The notes: a model not told the origin generated them from the sequence alone. A DNA stretch of 64,000 nucleotides from Hyphomicrobiaceae bacterium (GCA_022844275.1 JALHMB010000008.1:124001-188000); one strand, 5' to 3'; counted from the stretch's first letter, positions 39,671 through 49,226 are shown. Numbers and translations: made by a program.

Positions 39671-41353
39671 ATGGCGCGATTGTCGGCAGTCGAATGGGAC
39701 ATTATCGATGCGCGGGTGCGCAAGGCGGTAGCGTCGCGGCATCTACCGAATCTTTCGCGCGGCTTCTTGTGCGTGGTCCTGGAGCAGTTCTTTCCTGGTC
39801 GGGCAGGTGATCATGCCGACATGGTCACGGATGGTGGCAATGACCGGGGTATCGACGCCATAGAGATCATCGAGAAGGACGCGCAGGCAGAGGTTTATCT
39901 CTTCCAAGGCAAGTACCGGGAGAGTCAGGCTACGACTGACAAGACGATTAATGATGCCGAGATACTGAAGATTTCGGCATTCTTGCATGAGCTATTTGAC
40001 AAGTCGGAAGACCTTCTCAGAACAGGCAACCTGCCGCTGACCGAAGCTGTGCGGCGCATCTGGGTCTTGCATGAGCGTGGGGTCGTATGTCGCTATCGCG
40101 TCGTACTGTGCTCGAACGACCAGGGACTGTCAGGCTCGGCAAAGACGTTACTCGAGGGCGCGATCCGGAGCCTTCCCGGGGTCGACTATGAGACGTACGG
40201 GGCTTCCGATCTGATTCGGGATATAGGGGGCGAAGGACGAGCGCGCGAGAGCGGGTTGTTGCAGGTTGTCGGCAAGGAAGCGTTCGAGCGGGCCGATGGT
40301 GATATCCGGGGAGTGATTGCCTCGGTCGATGCGCGCTCATTCGTCAAGCTGATCCAGACAGAGGACGGGCGATCGATCAAACGGCATTTGTTCGATGACA
40401 ACCTACGGGTCTTCCTGGGAGCCAATGGCGGGTACAACAGCGAAATCATTGCGACGGCGACATCTAATGACAGCCATCTGTTCTGGTATCTCAACAACGG
40501 AATCACCATCACGTGCCGGACCTACTCCTACAATAAGGGGCACACAAATCCCGTCATCAGGATCGATGACTTTCAGATCGTAAACGGAGCACAGACGTCA
40601 CACTCGCTCCTGGAGGCGGCGAGGGGTTCGCCGGATGCCCTGGAGAATGTGGTGTTGACGGTTCGCGTGTATGCGACAGATCGCACAGATATCGCCGAAC
40701 GCGTAGCCGTCGCGACGAACAGTCAAGCGCGCATCCAGTCGCGGGACCTGCGGGCCAACCATCCCATTCTCAAGAAGCTCGAGATCGCGCTGCTCGAACG
40801 CGGCTTCTATTTCGAGCGCAAGCGCAACATGCATGCCGGCCGCGACGATAAACAGCGGCTTGATGCGCTCAAGCTTGGCCAAATCATCATGTCATACTAC
40901 CTGAGGGAGCCGGACAAAGCCCGCACTGAATCGGACTCGATATTCGCAGACCGATTCTCGGCGGTCTTCCACGAACATCATAAAATCGAGGAGCTGTGTC
41001 GCGTCGTAGAGCTATACCGGGTGGTCGAAGAGATGAAAGACGCCTATGTCGCTAAGCACGGGGATGGCGTGGAAGGCGGCGGCGATCACCAATACCTGAT
41101 CTACGGCCATTGGTTCGTTCTTTTCGCAGCGCGCACACTTCTTAGCCACAATGGAAAGCCGATTCCGCAGAATTCCGACGATGTCAGAGCGCTGGCACAG
41201 GAGAGCATCGCACTCATCGCGAGGGCGTGCAGTCAGGGGAAGGCGGTCGCGCACTACCAACTGTTCCGCAGTCCCCGCACGCGAGACAGGATTTTGGCCG
41301 AGTTCAACGGCAAGCAGATGAGCCTTCTCGATCTGTTGGAGACGCTTCCGTAA
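39671..41353 (+). CDS. AIPR-family abortive-infection protein with nuclease-like N-terminus
   Basis: A 560-residue cytoplasmic protein. The AIPR core (roughly residues 230-480) shows FDDNLRVFLGANGGYNSEI, WYLNNGITITCR, IVNGAQTSHSL and a NSQARIQSRDLRANH segment. In front of it, GGNDRGIDAIEII (D62) followed by VYLFQGKYRES (Q79-x-K81) matches a PD-(D/E)xK/Mrr-type nuclease core. AIPR proteins are known from plasmid-borne phage resistance; they block phage infection, probably by cleaving DNA or RNA. A short C-terminal tail ends MSLLDLLETLP. Its start is preceded by CAGTAGGG. It may act alone or with the RelA-like gene upstream. Confidence 0.85.
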   Translation: MARLSAVEWDIIDARVRKAVASRHLPNLSRGFLCVVLEQFFPGRAGDHADMVTDGGNDRGIDAIEIIEKDAQAEVYLFQGKYRESQATTDKTINDAEILKISAFLHELFDKSEDLLRTGNLPLTEAVRRIWVLHERGVVCRYRVVLCSNDQGLSGSAKTLLEGAIRSLPGVDYETYGASDLIRDIGGEGRARESGLLQVVGKEAFERADGDIRGVIASVDARSFVKLIQTEDGRSIKRHLFDDNLRVFLGANGGYNSEIIATATSNDSHLFWYLNNGITITCRTYSYNKGHTNPVIRIDDFQIVNGAQTSHSLLEAARGSPDALENVVLTVRVYATDRTDIAERVAVATNSQARIQSRDLRANHPILKKLEIALLERGFYFERKRNMHAGRDDKQRLDALKLGQIIMSYYLREPDKARTESDSIFADRFSAVFHEHHKIEELCRVVELYRVVEEMKDAYVAKHGDGVEGGGDHQYLIYGHWFVLFAARTLLSHNGKPIPQNSDDVRALAQESIALIARACSQGKAVAHYQLFRSPRTRDRILAEFNGKQMSLLDLLETLP

Positions 41354-41392
41354 TCTTCATGGCGGTTGCGCTCGTTCGGGTAGGAAGCAAAG

Positions 41393-41790
41393 CTATGGGC
41401 GGTTACTATTGGCCGTAGCGCTGGCGACGACGGATTCATCAAAAGTGGGCGCAGGCGGCTCCGGCTTGTTCTCGTCGATTGGTTCCTGATGATACCAGTA
41501 TCGGTCTTCCCCGATTGTCACGTCGTCAGGGTGTCTCGGCTCGCGGGGCGGCAGCGCAAAGGGTGCAACGCGGTGTTCGGCTTTCTTCTTGTTCCAATAG
41601 CCGCGAGGTGGAACTGGTATCGAGGCGTTGCGGCAAGTTTTGGCAAGGCCGACATCCGATATCTCGAACCGCTCAGCGATGTCGCGCATCGCGGCTCAGA
41701 CCAAACAAAATTGTAGAGTTCGAGACGAGTAAAGCTGTGCGCCACGGCGACCCGCATAGATACCGAAATGGCACTCCTGGAGGTCTCCAA
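41393..41790 (-). pseudogene. frameshifted and truncated HTH-protein gene
   Basis: Two adjacent minus-strand frames together spell a known N-terminal pattern: FTRLELYNFVWSEP in one frame, then MRDIAERFEISDVGLAKTCRNASIPVPPRGYW in another. In intact relatives these are joined (WSEPM...VALAKxCRxxxIPxPxRGYW). Two extra bases at about 41690 break the frame. The reading frame then ends after a short proline-rich tail, so the gene is also cut at its 3' end. It is a dead remnant between the AIPR gene and the Wadjet operon. Confidence 0.72.
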
Positions 41791-41890
41791 CCATCCGAGC
41801 GCCGACCATCGCTACAATGGGACCGTTTAACGGTAGCAAGTGGCCTAGAGGCGGCCAATTCCGTGCCGATCTCATGCTTGCTCCGAAGAA

Positions 41891-41947
41891 TTATAGCGCT
41901 ACTTCAATGACATAGGTGTTCGCAGTTTCATCCTGTACGGCGCGCCA
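41891..41947 (-). repeat. duplicated 3' coding fragment, copy 1
   Basis: On the minus strand it reads W-R-A-V-Q-D-E-T-A-N-T-Y-V-I-E-V followed by two residues and a TAA stop. The 47 bases 41901-41947 match 59688-59734 except for three positions (41930, 41936, 41938). No full gene surrounds it. Confidence 0.75.
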
Positions 41948-41982
41948 TATATTTTTCAGTGATTTCAGCTACTTACAAAACC

Positions 41983-42010
41983 TAGACCGTGCAGGATTCG
42001 AACCCGAAAC
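41983..42010 (-). other. possible tRNA 3'-end remnant
   Basis: On the minus strand it reads CGGGTTCGAATCCTGCACGG, resembling a T-arm with a TTCGAAT loop and four of five stem pairs (one wobble). No D-arm or anticodon arm can be folded beside it, so it is not a complete tRNA gene. Such fragments are often left at island attachment sites. Confidence 0.35.
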
Positions 42011-42278
42011 TTATCGTGATTTTTCAAAGCCTAATAATCCGGCCAGCGAGCGCACTGGACCTCCGATGGCAGCAATAATCTTTCTTCATGGAACAGCGAC
42101 GGGTGCCAATGCCGAGTTGAGGGAGAGCGTCCAGTCCAGGACGCAGCTGTGTCACTCACGAGCAGGCCTTTCGGTGGTGGTCGGTCCTCGCGGCAAGCAT
42201 TGTTGCCTGCCATGAATGTTCATTATATGTTCCGAAGCGCTAATTTCGTTATGGGCCGATCATTTGAAAGGCCGCTCC

Positions 42279-43751
42279 ATGGACTTTCAGACGCTTGAGA
42301 CCCTTCGATCCGGTCATCCTGCTTGGCGGTTACTCCGTGCTGATCTCGCCCCACTGGTCGCGAGTTTCCTTCACCGCGTGTTCTTGAAGCCAAATGTCCG
42401 GCAGATGCTGGAATCGGACCTGGCTCGTCATCTCGAGGATGATCTTTTCAGGCTACGCCGCGAGCTGGGAGAGGATCGCTTTCCGCGCGACGCACGTGCC
42501 TATCTCGATGAGTGGGCTTCCGAGAAGCATGGCTGGTTGCGCAAGCGCTACGTTGCCGGCAGCGACGAGGCCCAGTTCGATATCACGCCGGCTGCGGAAG
42601 CTGCGTTGACGTGGTTGTCGAGCCTCGGCACGCGCACATTCATCAGCACCGAGTCCCGTCTACGGACCGTCTTCGATCTCTTGCGCGGCCTGATCAGTGA
42701 CACCGAGCCGGATCGTGAGGCCCGCACGGCAGGCTTGCGGCGTCGGAGAGCGGAGATCGACGCCGAAATCGCTCGTCTGGCGGCCGGCCATGTGCCCGTG
42801 CTGGACGATGCGTCCATTCGTGATCGTTTCCATCTGATCGTCGAGACCGCCCAAAGCTTGCTGTCCGACTTCCGTGCCGTGGAGTACAACTTCCGCACCC
42901 TTGATCGAGATGCTCGCATCAAGATCTCCGCCTGGGAGGGAAGCAAGGGCGAGCTTCTCGAGCGTATTCTTGGGGATCGAGATGCCATTGCGGACAGCGA
43001 TCAGGGGCGCAGCTTCCGGGCATTCTACGATCTGCTGATGTCGACAGACCGGCAGGATGAGCTTACGCAGCTTCTGGAGCGCATGTTGGTGCTCGATCCG
43101 GTCAAGGTCTTGAAGCCAGACCGGCGCATCAAGCGAGTGCATTTCGATTGGCTGACAGCGGCGGAAGCGACACAACGCACAGTTGCCAAGCTCTCTGGTG
43201 AGCTGCGCCGCTATCTAGATGACAAGGCGTGGCTCGAGAACCGCCGCATCATCCGGCTCTTACGCGATATCGAAGCACGCGCGGTCGAGATCAGCGATTG
43301 CCCTCCAACCGGGGATTTCATGGAGATCGACGACGTGGCGCCGGAGATTGCATTGCCGATGGACCGGCCTTTGTTCTCGCCGCCGCTCAGGCCGGATCTT
43401 GATGACGTCATTCCGGCGGCAGAGGATGACATCTCGGCGGATGCTCTGTTCGACCTGGTTCACGTCGACAAGAGCCGGCTTCAGGCCCAGATCTGGCGCT
43501 CGCTACAGCGGCATGACCAGATCTCGCTCTCGGACATCATTGCCGAGCATCCGCTGGAGCTCGGACTGTCCGAACTTGTCGCCTACCTGTCGATCGCTTC
43601 GGAGGATCCCAACAGCATCATCGACGACCAATCGAAAACGTACATCGACTGGGTCGACAACGAAGGATCAGCGCGGCGCGCGACCATGCCGCGTGTCATA
43701 TTCGTAAGAGCCGGCGAGGCCAGCTACGACCAGCGGGAGGTGCGCGGATGA
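42279..43751 (+). CDS. jetA: Wadjet protein JetA (DUF3375, kleisin-like)
   Basis: A 490-residue subunit of the Wadjet anti-plasmid complex, which recognises and cuts closed circular DNA. JetA is the MukF/kleisin-like part. Marks are the start LETLRSGHPAWRLLRADLAPLVASFLHR, RHLEDDLFRLRRELG and the FDITPAAEAALTWLSSL part of the winged helix, a coiled-coil-prone centre (SLLSDFRAVEYNFRTLDR) and a C-terminal winged-helix part. I use the ATG at 42279 behind GAAAGG. The stop codon overlaps the jetB start as ATGA, so the four genes are translationally coupled. It fits the length of known JetA proteins. Confidence 0.93.
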   Translation: MDFQTLETLRSGHPAWRLLRADLAPLVASFLHRVFLKPNVRQMLESDLARHLEDDLFRLRRELGEDRFPRDARAYLDEWASEKHGWLRKRYVAGSDEAQFDITPAAEAALTWLSSLGTRTFISTESRLRTVFDLLRGLISDTEPDREARTAGLRRRRAEIDAEIARLAAGHVPVLDDASIRDRFHLIVETAQSLLSDFRAVEYNFRTLDRDARIKISAWEGSKGELLERILGDRDAIADSDQGRSFRAFYDLLMSTDRQDELTQLLERMLVLDPVKVLKPDRRIKRVHFDWLTAAEATQRTVAKLSGELRRYLDDKAWLENRRIIRLLRDIEARAVEISDCPPTGDFMEIDDVAPEIALPMDRPLFSPPLRPDLDDVIPAAEDDISADALFDLVHVDKSRLQAQIWRSLQRHDQISLSDIIAEHPLELGLSELVAYLSIASEDPNSIIDDQSKTYIDWVDNEGSARRATMPRVIFVRAGEASYDQREVRG

Positions 43752-44362
43752 GCGATAGTGACACCAGGGGGCCGCGGGATGCGTTGCCGATCGCGCTGAT
43801 TGCACTGATGAGAGGTGTGGTCGAGCGTGAGGCGTCGCCAGCCGTGTGGCAGGCCCTAATGCAATCCACCTCGAGGATCCGCGACCATGTTGCCGTCATC
43901 GGGCTAGAGCTCATGCTCGATGAGGCCGAGGGCTTTGCGTATCTTCGGCAGCGCCCCGAGATTGAGGGCGAGGATCCCCTTCCGCGTCTCGTGCCACGCC
44001 GGCAGCTCAGCTACTCGGTGAGCCTGCTGCTGGCACTCCTGCGCCGTCGCCTCGCGGAGACGGACGCCAGCAACGGCGACACCCAGCTCGTTCTGACGCG
44101 CGATGAGATCCACGATCTCGTTCGCCATTTCTCGCGACAGACGAGCAATGAGGCGAAACAGGCCGACAAGCTCGATCGAGATATCGACAGGATCGTCCAG
44201 CTCGGTTTTTTGCGTGCGATCAAGCGCGGCGGGGACACGTTCGAGATTCGCCGCGTGCTGGCGGCTTTCGTCAATGCCCAATGGCTGAGCGAGTTTGACC
44301 AGCGGCTGGCCGCCTACGCCGTTGACACCAGATCGAAACAGGAATTGGCGGAGGACGCATGA
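43748..44362 (+). CDS. jetB: Wadjet protein JetB (DUF4194, KITE-like)
   Basis: A 204-residue subunit related to MukE, bridging JetA and the JetC SMC dimer. It shows ALIALMRGVVEREASPAVWQALM, the FAYLRQRPEIEGEDPLPRLVPRR part and a winged-helix LRAIKRGGDTFEIRRVLAAFVNAQWL near the end, all characteristic of DUF4194. Both ends overlap neighbours by four bases (ATGA with jetA and jetC), so subunit amounts are probably set by coupled translation. Confidence 0.93.
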   Translation: MSDSDTRGPRDALPIALIALMRGVVEREASPAVWQALMQSTSRIRDHVAVIGLELMLDEAEGFAYLRQRPEIEGEDPLPRLVPRRQLSYSVSLLLALLRRRLAETDASNGDTQLVLTRDEIHDLVRHFSRQTSNEAKQADKLDRDIDRIVQLGFLRAIKRGGDTFEIRRVLAAFVNAQWLSEFDQRLAAYAVDTRSKQELAEDA

Positions 44363-47300
44363 ACGAACTGCATGACCTGTTAGCGCCCGAACCGCCGATC
44401 GACATCGGCCCGAGCGGGAAGACGGCGCAGCAGCAACAGCCGTTGGCGCATCCAGGTGTGCGGTTGATGTCCGTCGAGGTATTGAATTGGGGTACATTCC
44501 ACAAGCACGTATGGCGGCTTGATCTCATGGGGGGCAACGGGCTCCTCACTGGCCAGAATGGCGCCGGTAAATCGACACTGATTGATGCGATCACGACGTT
44601 GCTCGTACCGGCACACCGCATCAACTACAACAAGGCTGGCCAGGCCGATCGCGACGAGCGTGATCTGCGCTCGTATGTGCTCGGCACCTATAAGAGCGAG
44701 CGCGCCGCGACCGGCGGCGCCAAGCCGGTCTCATTGCGCACAACCGGCTCGACCTATGCCGTTATTCTCGGGCGGTTCCACAACGCGGGCTTTGGCGAGA
44801 CGACGACGCTTGCCCAGGTGTTCTGGTTCAGGGAGCAGCACGGACAGCCGGCGCGCTTCTACGTGGTCGCGGAGGGTGCGCTTTCCATTCAGGAGCACTT
44901 CAGCGGGTTCGGCCGGGATATCGGCGCGCTCAGGAAGCGTTTGCGGAAACGGCCGGGCACCGAAGTTTACGAGAGCTACCCGTCCTACGGCGCCGACTTT
45001 CGCCGCCGCTTCGGCATTGCCGGAGAGCAGGCGATCGATTTGTTTCTGCAGACCGTCTCAATGAAGACGGTCGGCGACCTTACCGGCTTCGTGCGCAGTC
45101 ACATGCTGGAGCCGTTTCCGGTCGACGTCCGCATCAAGGATATGATCCGCCATTTCGATGATTTGACGCGCGCGCACAGCGAGGTCGTGAAGGCGCGTGA
45201 TCAGATCGAGCGGCTCACCCCCATAGTCGCCGATTGCGATCGGCATGCCGAGATCGCGCAGCATGTTACACGAATGACCGACGCCCGGCACGCGCTGAAG
45301 GCTTATATGGCTGCGGATTTGTGCGCCCTGATCGACGAGCGCGCTGCCTCGCTCGATAGCGATCTGGCGCGTCTGGCGCAGCGTATTGCCGGCCTTCGCG
45401 TCAAGGAAGGCGAGAACGAGCAGGCGCGGCTTGCATTGGAACGCGATATCAATGCCAATGGTGGGGAACGCCTCGGCCAGATCGAGCTTGAGATCAGGCA
45501 GAGGATGGTCACCCGCGACGACCGCAGGCGTCGCGCAAACGCGTACGGTGAGCTTGCTGCAGCGTGCGGCATCGTCGTTCCAGAATCGCCGGAACAGTTC
45601 GCGGATAGTCTCGCGGATGCTCGTAGGCAGCTTCTGGCCATACGCGAGGAGGAGAGCGAGCTGCAAAACCGCCGTGTCGAGCAAGGCATGGCACTGAGGG
45701 ACAAGCGCGAGCTTCACGACAAGCACATCGCCGAGATCGCTTCACTCAAGCAAAGGCGCTCCAATTTGCCGGCGCCAATGATCGCGCTGCGCGAACGGTT
45801 GTGCCAGGAGGTCGGCGTCGCGTCGGACACTATGCCTTTCGCCGGCGAGCTGATCGAGGTGCGCAAGGAGGCGGCCGACTGGGAGGGTGCCGCCGAGCGA
45901 TTGCTGCACAGCTTCGCCAACACGTTGCTGGTGCCGGAGCGGCTCTACGATACGGTCGCCGCCTGGGTCGACCGCACGCACATCGCCGCGCGGCTCGTAT
46001 ACTTTCGTGTCCTGGAGGATGTGCCGGCCCAAAGACCACGGCGAGACCCCAAGGCACTGTCAGAGAAGCTGCGGCTCAGGGATGATACGCCGCTCTACCA
46101 GTGGCTGCAGCGCGAGGTCGACCGCCGCTTCAACCACATCTGCTGCAACAGCATCGAGGAGTTTCGCCGGGAGTCGACAGCCGTCACGCGCAGTGGGCAG
46201 ATCAAGATGGGCGGGTACCGGCACGAGAAGGACGATCGTCATCGCATAGATGATCGTACGCGTTACGTCCTCGGATGGTCGAACACGGCGAAAATCGCGG
46301 CGCTCGAAGCCGAGGTAAGGGTCATGCAGTCATCGATCCAAGCCCTCGCGGACGAGGTCGCAGGAGTGTTAGCCAGAATCAGGGCGCTGACGGACCAGAC
46401 TGGGCAATTTGAGAAGTTGAGCGCTTATGAGAGTTTTTCCGACATCGACTGGGCTTCCGTAGCGCTCGATATCGACGCTCTCGAAGAGGAGCGGCGCGCT
46501 TTGACCGAAGGATCGGACATTCTTAAGGCGCTCCGTGCCCGTCAGCAGGATGCCGCAGCTGAAAGTCGCGATCTCAGATCGAAGCTTGAAGCCGCGACGA
46601 GTGAGGAGGCCAAGCTGTCGGAGCGGCGCGACGAGCTGCAGCGACGGCGCGCCGCGGCCGAGGAAGACATTTCGAATGTGTCCGACGAGCAGCTGGCGCA
46701 GGCTCGCCCCACCCTCGATCCGTTGCGCGCCGAGGTCCTTGGCCAGCAGAAGCTCACCATAGAGAACTGCAACAGCCGGGAAAGCGATGTCCGCAAGGCG
46801 CTTCAGGACCGCATCGATACGCGGCAGGCGAGCTTGCGTGCGCTTGGAGAACGCCTGGTGCGGACCATGCGCGACTATGGCAATCAGTATCAGGAAGAGA
46901 CACGCGACGTCGATGCGTCGGTGGATGCTGCAGACGAGTACCGCAGGATGCTGACATCGTTGTGTGAGGAAGGGCTGCCACGCTTCGAGGAGCGCTTCAA
47001 GGCGCTGCTCAACGAGAATGCGATTCGTGAGGTTGCCGGCTTTCAGTCGAAGCTGAGGGAGGAGGAACGCACCATCCGCGATCGGATCGAGACAATCAAT
47101 GCCTCGCTGCGCGACATTGACTATCACGACGGCACCTATATCTCCGTCGAGCCGACGTCTAACCCTGATGCGGAGATCCGTGAGTTCCAGCAGGACTTGC
47201 GGAAGTGCACAGAGAACACTCTGACGGGCAGTGAGGACAACGCCTATGCCGAGGCAAAATTTCTGGAGGTGAAGCGCGTCATTGAGCGGTTCCGCGGGCG

Positions 47301-47802
47301 TGACACGCTGACGGAGCTCGATCAAAGATGGACCCGGAAGGTCACGGACGTTCGCAACTGGTTCGAGTTCTCGGCATCCGAGCGTTGGCGTAGCGATAAC
47401 AGTGAGCGGGAGCACTACTCCGACTCCAGCGGCAAGTCAGGCGGCCAGAAGGAGAAGCTTGCCTACACGATCCTGGCGGCGAGCCTTACCTATCAGTTTG
47501 GGCTCGACAAGGGCGCCGAGCGGTCACGCGCGTTCCATTTCGTCATGATCGACGAGGCGTTTGGCCGGGGCTCCGATGAAGCCGCCGAATTCGGCCTCAT
47601 TCTGTTTCAGAAGATGGGCTTGCAGCTGCTCATTGCGACGCCCCTGCAGAAGATCCATGTCATCGAGCCGCATGTGGCGGCGGTCGGTTTCGTGCACAAC
47701 GAGGACAGCAAGCACTCGTTACTGCGTAACATGACGATCGAGGAGTATCGCGAGGAGAAGAGGAGCAGGACTGCGTCTGTCAAGCACTCCTCCTCAGCGT
47801 GA
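44359..47802 (+). CDS. jetC: Wadjet protein JetC (SMC/MukB-like ATPase)
   Basis: A 1147-residue DNA-translocating ATPase, the motor of Wadjet. The N-terminal half-head holds Walker A GQNGAGKST (residues 65-73), long coiled coils run from about residue 260 to 990 with a central hinge-like globule near 480-640, and the C-terminal half has the ABC signature SGGQKEKLAY and Walker B FVMIDEAFGRGSDEAAE. The dimer extrudes DNA loops and brings plasmid DNA to JetD. Start and stop fit the operon: ATGA overlap with jetB, and seven bases before jetD. A palindrome-like element shared with the downstream regulator region lies inside this gene at 47718-47730. Confidence 0.95.
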   Translation: MNELHDLLAPEPPIDIGPSGKTAQQQQPLAHPGVRLMSVEVLNWGTFHKHVWRLDLMGGNGLLTGQNGAGKSTLIDAITTLLVPAHRINYNKAGQADRDERDLRSYVLGTYKSERAATGGAKPVSLRTTGSTYAVILGRFHNAGFGETTTLAQVFWFREQHGQPARFYVVAEGALSIQEHFSGFGRDIGALRKRLRKRPGTEVYESYPSYGADFRRRFGIAGEQAIDLFLQTVSMKTVGDLTGFVRSHMLEPFPVDVRIKDMIRHFDDLTRAHSEVVKARDQIERLTPIVADCDRHAEIAQHVTRMTDARHALKAYMAADLCALIDERAASLDSDLARLAQRIAGLRVKEGENEQARLALERDINANGGERLGQIELEIRQRMVTRDDRRRRANAYGELAAACGIVVPESPEQFADSLADARRQLLAIREEESELQNRRVEQGMALRDKRELHDKHIAEIASLKQRRSNLPAPMIALRERLCQEVGVASDTMPFAGELIEVRKEAADWEGAAERLLHSFANTLLVPERLYDTVAAWVDRTHIAARLVYFRVLEDVPAQRPRRDPKALSEKLRLRDDTPLYQWLQREVDRRFNHICCNSIEEFRRESTAVTRSGQIKMGGYRHEKDDRHRIDDRTRYVLGWSNTAKIAALEAEVRVMQSSIQALADEVAGVLARIRALTDQTGQFEKLSAYESFSDIDWASVALDIDALEEERRALTEGSDILKALRARQQDAAAESRDLRSKLEAATSEEAKLSERRDELQRRRAAAEEDISNVSDEQLAQARPTLDPLRAEVLGQQKLTIENCNSRESDVRKALQDRIDTRQASLRALGERLVRTMRDYGNQYQEETRDVDASVDAADEYRRMLTSLCEEGLPRFEERFKALLNENAIREVAGFQSKLREEERTIRDRIETINASLRDIDYHDGTYISVEPTSNPDAEIREFQQDLRKCTENTLTGSEDNAYAEAKFLEVKRVIERFRGRDTLTELDQRWTRKVTDVRNWFEFSASERWRSDNSEREHYSDSSGKSGGQKEKLAYTILAASLTYQFGLDKGAERSRAFHFVMIDEAFGRGSDEAAEFGLILFQKMGLQLLIATPLQKIHVIEPHVAAVGFVHNEDSKHSLLRNMTIEEYREEKRSRTASVKHSSSA
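47718..47730 (+). promoter_or_regulatory. 13-bp palindrome-like element, copy 1
   Basis: GTTACTGCGTAAC, within the jetC reading frame (codons for S-L-L-R-N). The same sequence recurs at 49106-49118, and its reverse complement at 49214-49226 and 49413-49425. Confidence 0.6.
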
Positions 47803-47809
47803 CGGCGCG

Positions 47810-49063
47810 ATGATGACTTGGACCACATCGGCAGATATTCGCGCCGAGATCGAGCGCCTGTGGAGTCGCGGGCTGCTGTTGGGGTGCATCCTGCAGGAGC
47901 TTGCGGGGGCAACTGCCGCTTCCCCTTCCGCCCCTCCAGACGATGCCTCGATACCTGTTTCACCGCCCGTTGTATTTCCTTACCGGTTGCGGCTGCGTGC
48001 TCCCTCGGCCGGCGAGCTTGGATCGAGGTTCGAGGCGGTCCGTGACTGGGTCAGATCACTCGATGCGGCATCGAGGACCGCGACTGGATCAGGCTTCGAG
48101 ATCCGGTGGCAGGACATCAACACCCGCGCACTGGGCCGCAATCGATTGCCGTCAGATCTGATCCTGCCGTCGCTCGATGACGCACTTTCCTTTGTCGGGC
48201 GAGAGATGGATGCCGACCGTTTTGCGGAGCTTGCAAAAACCACGCTCGCCCGTTTTCCGATGCTTTTAGGGTGGATGGCGCGCAAACCGCTGACGCTCCT
48301 GGCGCACGATGCAGAGTGGGCACGGATCCTCGATGTGGTCGCCTGGTTCGTCGCCCATCCGAGAGCCGGGCTTTACGTCCGGCAGATCGATGTCCCCGGC
48401 GTTGACACCAAGTTCATTGAGGGACGCAAAGCCCTTCTCGGCGAGCTACTCGATATCGTTCTGCCGAACAATGCCATCGAGCGGTCGGCCACTGGTGCTC
48501 ATCAGTTCGAGCTGCGCTATGGGCTGGCGGCTAAACCTGCACTGATCCGGTTCCGCCTACTTGATCCTAATTTGGCGATTGCCGGCCTTACGGATGTGTC
48601 CGTGCCAGTATCTGAATTCGCGAGCTCAGACATCGCCGTGCGCCGCGTTTTCATCGTCGAGAACGAGGTGACGGCGCTCGCCTTTCCCCAGGTCCCGGAA
48701 AGCCTCGTCATCTTCGGCGGAGGCTATGGGGTGGAGCGGCTTGCGGCGGCCCGATGGCTCGGCTCCCGGACCGTGATCTATTGGGGCGATATCGACACCC
48801 ACGGCTTTGCCATCCTCGACCGCTTGCGCGCACTCATTCCGCAGGCCCGATCGCTGCTGATGGATCGAGAGACTTTGTTGGCGTATCGCGCGCTGTGGAC
48901 GTTCGAGAGTGCGTCGCATCACGCCGACCTACGCCACCTCGATAGCAGCGAGCGTGCCACTTACGACGACATCCGACTCAATCGCTTCGGGACTGGTGTT
49001 CGGCTGGAGCAGGAGCGCATTCCATATGGTCGGATCTGCTCTGCCCTCAGCCAGTATCGATGA
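47810..49063 (+). CDS. jetD: Wadjet protein JetD (DUF3322-DUF2220, Toprim-like nuclease)
   Basis: A 417-residue nuclease subunit. The N-terminal DUF3322 domain covers SADIRAEIERLWSRG through DIVLPNNAIERS, then the DUF2220 domain has the Toprim acid residues: VENEVTALAFP (E near residue 284) and YWGDIDTHGFAILDRL (DxD near 326-328), with the PESLVIFGGGYGVERL link between them. This topoisomerase VI-A/Spo11-like fold cuts circular DNA trapped by the JetABC motor. The gene starts seven bases after the jetC stop. It completes a type I Wadjet operon, and I see no missing catalytic residue. Confidence 0.93.
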   Translation: MMTWTTSADIRAEIERLWSRGLLLGCILQELAGATAASPSAPPDDASIPVSPPVVFPYRLRLRAPSAGELGSRFEAVRDWVRSLDAASRTATGSGFEIRWQDINTRALGRNRLPSDLILPSLDDALSFVGREMDADRFAELAKTTLARFPMLLGWMARKPLTLLAHDAEWARILDVVAWFVAHPRAGLYVRQIDVPGVDTKFIEGRKALLGELLDIVLPNNAIERSATGAHQFELRYGLAAKPALIRFRLLDPNLAIAGLTDVSVPVSEFASSDIAVRRVFIVENEVTALAFPQVPESLVIFGGGYGVERLAAARWLGSRTVIYWGDIDTHGFAILDRLRALIPQARSLLMDRETLLAYRALWTFESASHHADLRHLDSSERATYDDIRLNRFGTGVRLEQERIPYGRICSALSQYR

Positions 49064-49105
49064 TCCTTGATTGATTGCATTTCTCCAAACGATGCAGGCC
49101 ATATC

Positions 49106-49118
49106 GTTACTGCGTAAC
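49106..49118 (+). promoter_or_regulatory. 13-bp palindrome-like element, copy 2
   Basis: GTTACTGCGTAAC (extended CGTTACTGCGTAACG), 43 bp after the jetD stop and 122 bp before the small gene at 49241. Half sites GTTAC and GTAAC flank a three-base centre. It is probably a regulator binding site. Confidence 0.65.
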
Positions 49119-49213
49119 GCGCCCATCCGACGATGCACAGCTGCTTGATTGTTCCCCTGCTATGGAACGTCGGTCGGACGCTTGCTGGCGCACTCGGTCG
49201 AGAGTAACTATCG

Positions 49214-49226
49214 TTACGCAGTAACG
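49214..49226 (+). promoter_or_regulatory. 13-bp palindrome-like element, copy 3
   Basis: GTTACGCAGTAAC (extended CGTTACGCAGTAACG), 15 bp before the ATG at 49241, where a bound repressor would cover the promoter or ribosome-binding site. Confidence 0.7.

Noticed and set aside
41916-42215. 99-codon plus-strand frame with AGFEPETYRDF
   Set aside because: It reads through the tRNA-like remnant and the duplicated fragment; this peptide type is a known product of translating tRNA ends rather than a real protein.
46369-47415. 348-codon minus-strand frame inside jetC
   Set aside because: Antisense to the coiled coil and hinge of the SMC-like gene; no ribosome-binding site and no domain.
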